A stretch of 8,309 bases of DNA from Candidatus Dadabacteria bacterium (GTDB lineage: Bacteria; Desulfobacterota_D; UBA1144; Nemesobacterales; UBA2774), in contig DAOVUC010000058.1 of the NCBI GenBank assembly GCA_030632765.1, positions 1 to 8,309 of the forward strand, in the 5' to 3' direction. Positions 5,954-8,309 of this stretch are shown piece by piece. The notes under the pieces were generated by a model. It worked only from the letters and a program-made list of their open reading frames with translations, was not told where the DNA came from and made no database searches. The position numbers were made by a program, and so were the translations under genes. The first letter of the stretch is position 1. Each line of letters opens with the position of its first letter.

Positions 5954-6039
5954 TATCTCTATCCTCTTTAAAGAATAGATGGATAACCTTATGTTACTAT
6001 AAGTTGAAAGAAATTAAAAGTTTTCCCGCTACTCTTTGG

Positions 6040-6204
6040 TCAAGCGGCATTTAACAAATCCTCATCTGTATTCTTGTGATACGCCACTTCCGCCTGAATA
6101 GGTGTGTGGTAGCCAAGAGCAGAATGCAGGTAATTCCTGTTGTAATATTCAACCCACTTATCCAGTTCCTTTCCTAAGCGCTGAGGGATTATTCTCGTGA
6201 GCAT
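6040..6204 (-). pseudogene. C-terminal stub of an IS3-type transposase (integrase-core end)
   Basis: The minus-strand frame closes at 6042-6040 and has 54 codons from an ATG at 6204. It includes LDKWVEYYNRNYLHSALGY followed by HTPIQAEVAYH. The YNxxxxHSALGYxTPxq signature is the extreme C-terminus of OrfB/DDE integrases of IS3-related elements, after the last catalytic Glu. The catalytic D, D and E and the whole N-terminal part are missing, so it cannot transpose. In frame upstream it stops at 6219-6217, inside the ferredoxin-fusion gene's end. The stub therefore abuts that gene almost exactly: its ATG is 2 nt past the fusion gene's stop. No clear terminal inverted repeat was found. It marks an old insertion followed by deletion. 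Confidence 0.8.
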
Positions 6205-6205
6205 A

Positions 6206-7951
6206 TTAAATATCGACCACTATATTTTTCCTGGGTTTGGAAACACAGATGAGTACACAGCCTTCTTCCGGAGGGTCAAGCGGTTCTTCAACATATTCAA
6301 CTTCCCCGTCTTCAAGTCCGCACATGCATGTATGACATATCCCTGAGCGGCAGCTGTAGTCCGGGCTTAAACCGTTTGCCTCCGCCAGGTCCAATATGCT
6401 CTCAAATGACGGGTCCCAGTTTGTTTTAACCCCTGATCTGGAAAATTCTACCTCAATCTCACTCGAGCAATCCACTACCTCCGCTTCGCGTTTGGGGGTA
6501 GAAACTTTTGCTCTGTCTTTTAGTAGAGAGGCAGGGCCGAAAAACTCATAGTTAATATGATATTCAGGGACTTCCCACTCGAGTAGCCCGTTAAAAAGTG
6601 ATTTCATGAACGGGGGAGGTCCGCAAAGGTAAAAACAAGCTTCGTTTCCAGGGAGTATTTTTTTTAAAAGCTCTACGTCCACGTACCCCTTACTGTCATA
6701 GTCTCGGCCCACAAGATTCTCTTTTAACGGCTTACTGTAAGCTACGTGAACATGAACGTTGTCATACCGCTGCGCTACTTTACGTATATGATCACCCATA
6801 GCGTGCTCAGCGCTATTCCGAGCACCATGAATAAACCATACCTCTCGGTTAGATCCGGAATCGACGACCGCGTTCATCATGCTAATTAACGGGGTAAGGC
6901 CAACACCGGCGCTCAATAGAACTACTGGATTTTCACTCTTTGAATCGAGGAAGAATTTGCCTCTGGGTGCTTTTGCCAACAATTTCGTTCCTGGTTCTAC
7001 TTGATCATGGAAGTAATTAGAAGAAACACCAGGGTATAGGTCGGGGCGGTTAGGCGGGGCTGGTTCTCTCTTAATTGTCAGTCTATAATAATCCTTATTA
7101 GGACTGTCTGATATTGAGTAAGTTCTGATAACCGGCTTATATTGACCGGGAATATCGAGCTTCAAAGGAAGAAACTGACCAGGCAGAAATGATGGTAAGG
7201 GCTCTTTGCCCTCCGATACTAAATAGAAGGATGTAATAGTCTTACTTTCTGGTACTTTTTTACTGACAGTCAAGGTTATGTACTTGTCCTGGATTTGTTC
7301 CGACAACTCTGCCTTGGCAAGACGGTCCTCAAATGACGTCTTCCAACCCGGGGATAGCGCTTTAATTTTAATAGCCTTTTCTATTCCATTAAAATCATCC
7401 TTATTGAAGTACAAGAGGCTATTAACTTCATTAATAGTCATCTCCTGAGTATCTTCAGATACTTTTTCTATAATATCACCAGCTCCTACATCACCCTCTT
7501 CTATAACTCGAAAATAAAAACCAAGGCGACCACTGGAAAGAATTTGATTATAAAAACCCTCCTCTCCCATTTTTATCGCCAGTTTGTAGCATGGAACACG
7601 CGGTTGTGTTACTTCAAAGAGTGCACTTCCGATTTTAAATCTATCACCGACATGAATTTCATCATCTGACATACCCTCTACTGTAAAATTTTCGCCAAAC
7701 TGTCCATACTTAAAATCATCTCTGTTTAGTTCCTTTTCCCAGTAAGCATAATTATCATAAGAATAGACGTAGACTGCCCTAAAATTACCTCCATGAGCTA
7801 AGAGATCGGCCTGACCGTCGCCCTCAAGATTAAGACTATTTACTTTTATTCGGCCTTTTACCGGCTCTTTAAATATGCCAGAAGAAATTTTCTTCCCTTT
7901 GTGAATAATTTCCTTGGGGAGAGATACATTTACTGATAGCAAACGACCCAT
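6206..7951 (-). CDS. MOSC / FAD-NAD(P) reductase / 2Fe-2S ferredoxin fusion protein
   Basis: This is a 581-residue cytosolic fusion. Residues 1-165 form a YiiM-type MOSC domain, which binds molybdenum cofactor; the ligand Cys is Cys121 in QPRVPC. Residues about 168-212 match the 3-alpha domain that follows YiiM MOSC (TINEVN...LSPGW). About 225-335 is a ferredoxin-reductase FAD domain with RTYSIS (276-281), most like flavohemoglobin reductases. About 343-460 is the NAD(P) domain with AGVGLTP (348-354) and CGPPPFM (443-449). The C-terminal plant-type ferredoxin has Cys534, Cys539, Cys542 and probably Cys569 as 2Fe-2S ligands. Electrons would pass NAD(P)H to FAD to 2Fe-2S to the Mo site. YiiM and YcbX in E. 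coli reduce N-hydroxylated bases such as 6-hydroxylaminopurine, so a similar detoxifying role is inferred. I chose ATG 7951 (MGRLLSVNV, the family's usual start) over GTG 7960; neither has a clear ribosome-binding site. The gene lies downstream of the PNPOx-like gene on the same strand. Confidence 0.92.
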   Translation of the reverse strand: MGRLLSVNVSLPKEIIHKGKKISSGIFKEPVKGRIKVNSLNLEGDGQADLLAHGGNFRAVYVYSYDNYAYWEKELNRDDFKYGQFGENFTVEGMSDDEIHVGDRFKIGSALFEVTQPRVPCYKLAIKMGEEGFYNQILSSGRLGFYFRVIEEGDVGAGDIIEKVSEDTQEMTINEVNSLLYFNKDDFNGIEKAIKIKALSPGWKTSFEDRLAKAELSEQIQDKYITLTVSKKVPESKTITSFYLVSEGKEPLPSFLPGQFLPLKLDIPGQYKPVIRTYSISDSPNKDYYRLTIKREPAPPNRPDLYPGVSSNYFHDQVEPGTKLLAKAPRGKFFLDSKSENPVVLLSAGVGLTPLISMMNAVVDSGSNREVWFIHGARNSAEHAMGDHIRKVAQRYDNVHVHVAYSKPLKENLVGRDYDSKGYVDVELLKKILPGNEACFYLCGPPPFMKSLFNGLLEWEVPEYHINYEFFGPASLLKDRAKVSTPKREAEVVDCSSEIEVEFSRSGVKTNWDPSFESILDLAEANGLSPDYSCRSGICHTCMCGLEDGEVEYVEEPLDPPEEGCVLICVSKPRKNIVVDI

Positions 7952-8073
7952 AATTATCACAATAACATATGCCGGTTGATAAAAGTAGTATGTATAATTT
8001 CACTTCTCTTCAATAGAATCGTTACGAATTAATACTCAAAATATTATTAAACTTATTCATAACCGGAACCTCT

Positions 8074-8309
8074 TTATAGTGGATTAAAGGGTGAATAGTC
8101 CAGGAACTGCCATTTGAGTGGAACTGCATCGCTGGTATGTACAACACCACATATTTCGAATTCTACTATGCGTTCAGCTCCGGCAAACTCCTCTACCCGG
8201 TCATCATCCCATATTATATTTGCTTCACCAGTAAGCTGTATCGTGCTCCCATTTTGAAAATCTATGAACAGAAGACTAGCTCCTGGGTTTACAGAAATGT
8301 TTCCTAAGG
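8074..8309 (-). CDS. Pyridoxamine-5'-phosphate-oxidase-like flavoprotein, C-terminal part
   Basis: The minus-strand frame is open from the window edge to a TAA at 8076-8074, giving 77 residues. It reads GNISVNPGASLLFIDF, QLTGEANIIWDDD, GAERIVEFEI and ends PLKWQFLDYSPFNPL. The NPxxxLLFIDFxxG...LQLTG...WD pattern and the closing LxWxxLxYSPxNP are typical of the split-barrel PNPOx-like family, which binds FMN or a related flavin. The N-terminus lies outside the window, so the start and full length are unknown. The next gene on this strand is the MOSC-reductase-ferredoxin fusion, 122 nt on. PNPOx domains are also found fused to such reductase-ferredoxin modules, so the pair may work together (inference). 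True PdxH activity is unlikely to be the role; the substrate is not deducible. Confidence 0.82.
   Translation of the reverse strand, partial: LGNISVNPGASLLFIDFQNGSTIQLTGEANIIWDDDRVEEFAGAERIVEFEICGVVHTSDAVPLKWQFLDYSPFNPL

Noticed and set aside
7952..7960. GTG start at 7960 for the MOSC fusion
   Set aside because: It adds only three residues, has no better ribosome-binding site, and family members begin at the MGRLLSVNV position, so ATG 7951 is preferred.
1..8309. CRISPR array, tRNA, rRNA or phage/toxin-antitoxin genes
   Set aside because: No regularly spaced direct repeats, no cloverleaf-like sequence with a T-arm motif, and no protein of such families was found on reading both strands.

Overview
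The window looks like an accessory or genome-plasticity stretch from a moderately AT-rich, Gram-negative-type bacterium. Pointers to a Gram-negative are an IPTL-CTERM sorting signal and a residue of a NodT/OprM-type outer-membrane efflux factor. The mix of a TolB-like repeat with IPTL-CTERM recalls environmental lineages known mostly from metagenomes (Dadabacteria or deltaproteobacteria-like), but that is recollection and not something the sequence proves. No rRNA, tRNA or CRISPR was seen.

Layout, plus strand: an NmrA-like NAD(P)-binding protein (230-1354, GC-richer than its surroundings, possibly acquired); a classical-type SDR (1406-2260) whose catalytic Asn and Lys positions are Asp and Met; a 421-nt gap with the decayed C-terminus of a NodT-family outer-membrane factor (about 2368-2466); a 14-TM DHA2-family drug:H+ antiporter (2683-4251); MsrB methionine-R-sulfoxide reductase (4381-4788); and an unrecognised four-helix membrane protein (4810-5211).

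Converging minus-strand block: a UUCG-tetraloop intrinsic terminator (about 5411-5433) separates the plus-strand genes from a small exported IPTL-CTERM protein (5953-5545) that is split by a +1 slip in a run of six G. Next come the C-terminal stub of an IS3-type transposase (6204-6040), a three-module MOSC / 3-alpha / FAD-NAD reductase / 2Fe-2S ferredoxin fusion (7951-6206), and, cut by the window edge, the C-terminus of a pyridoxamine-5'-phosphate-oxidase-like flavoprotein (8309-8074).

Functionally, most intact genes are redox or detoxification genes: two NAD(P)-Rossmann proteins, an efflux pump, oxidised-methionine repair, and a self-contained electron chain feeding a molybdenum-cofactor MOSC domain with a PNPOx-like flavoprotein beside it. 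The pump's outer-membrane partner, the IPTL protein and the transposase are all broken, so the region appears to be turning over. No clearly new defence or mobile system is visible. The most notable points are the SDR with altered catalytic residues, the MOSC-reductase-ferredoxin fusion next to a PNPOx gene, and the homopolymer frameshift in the surface-protein gene.
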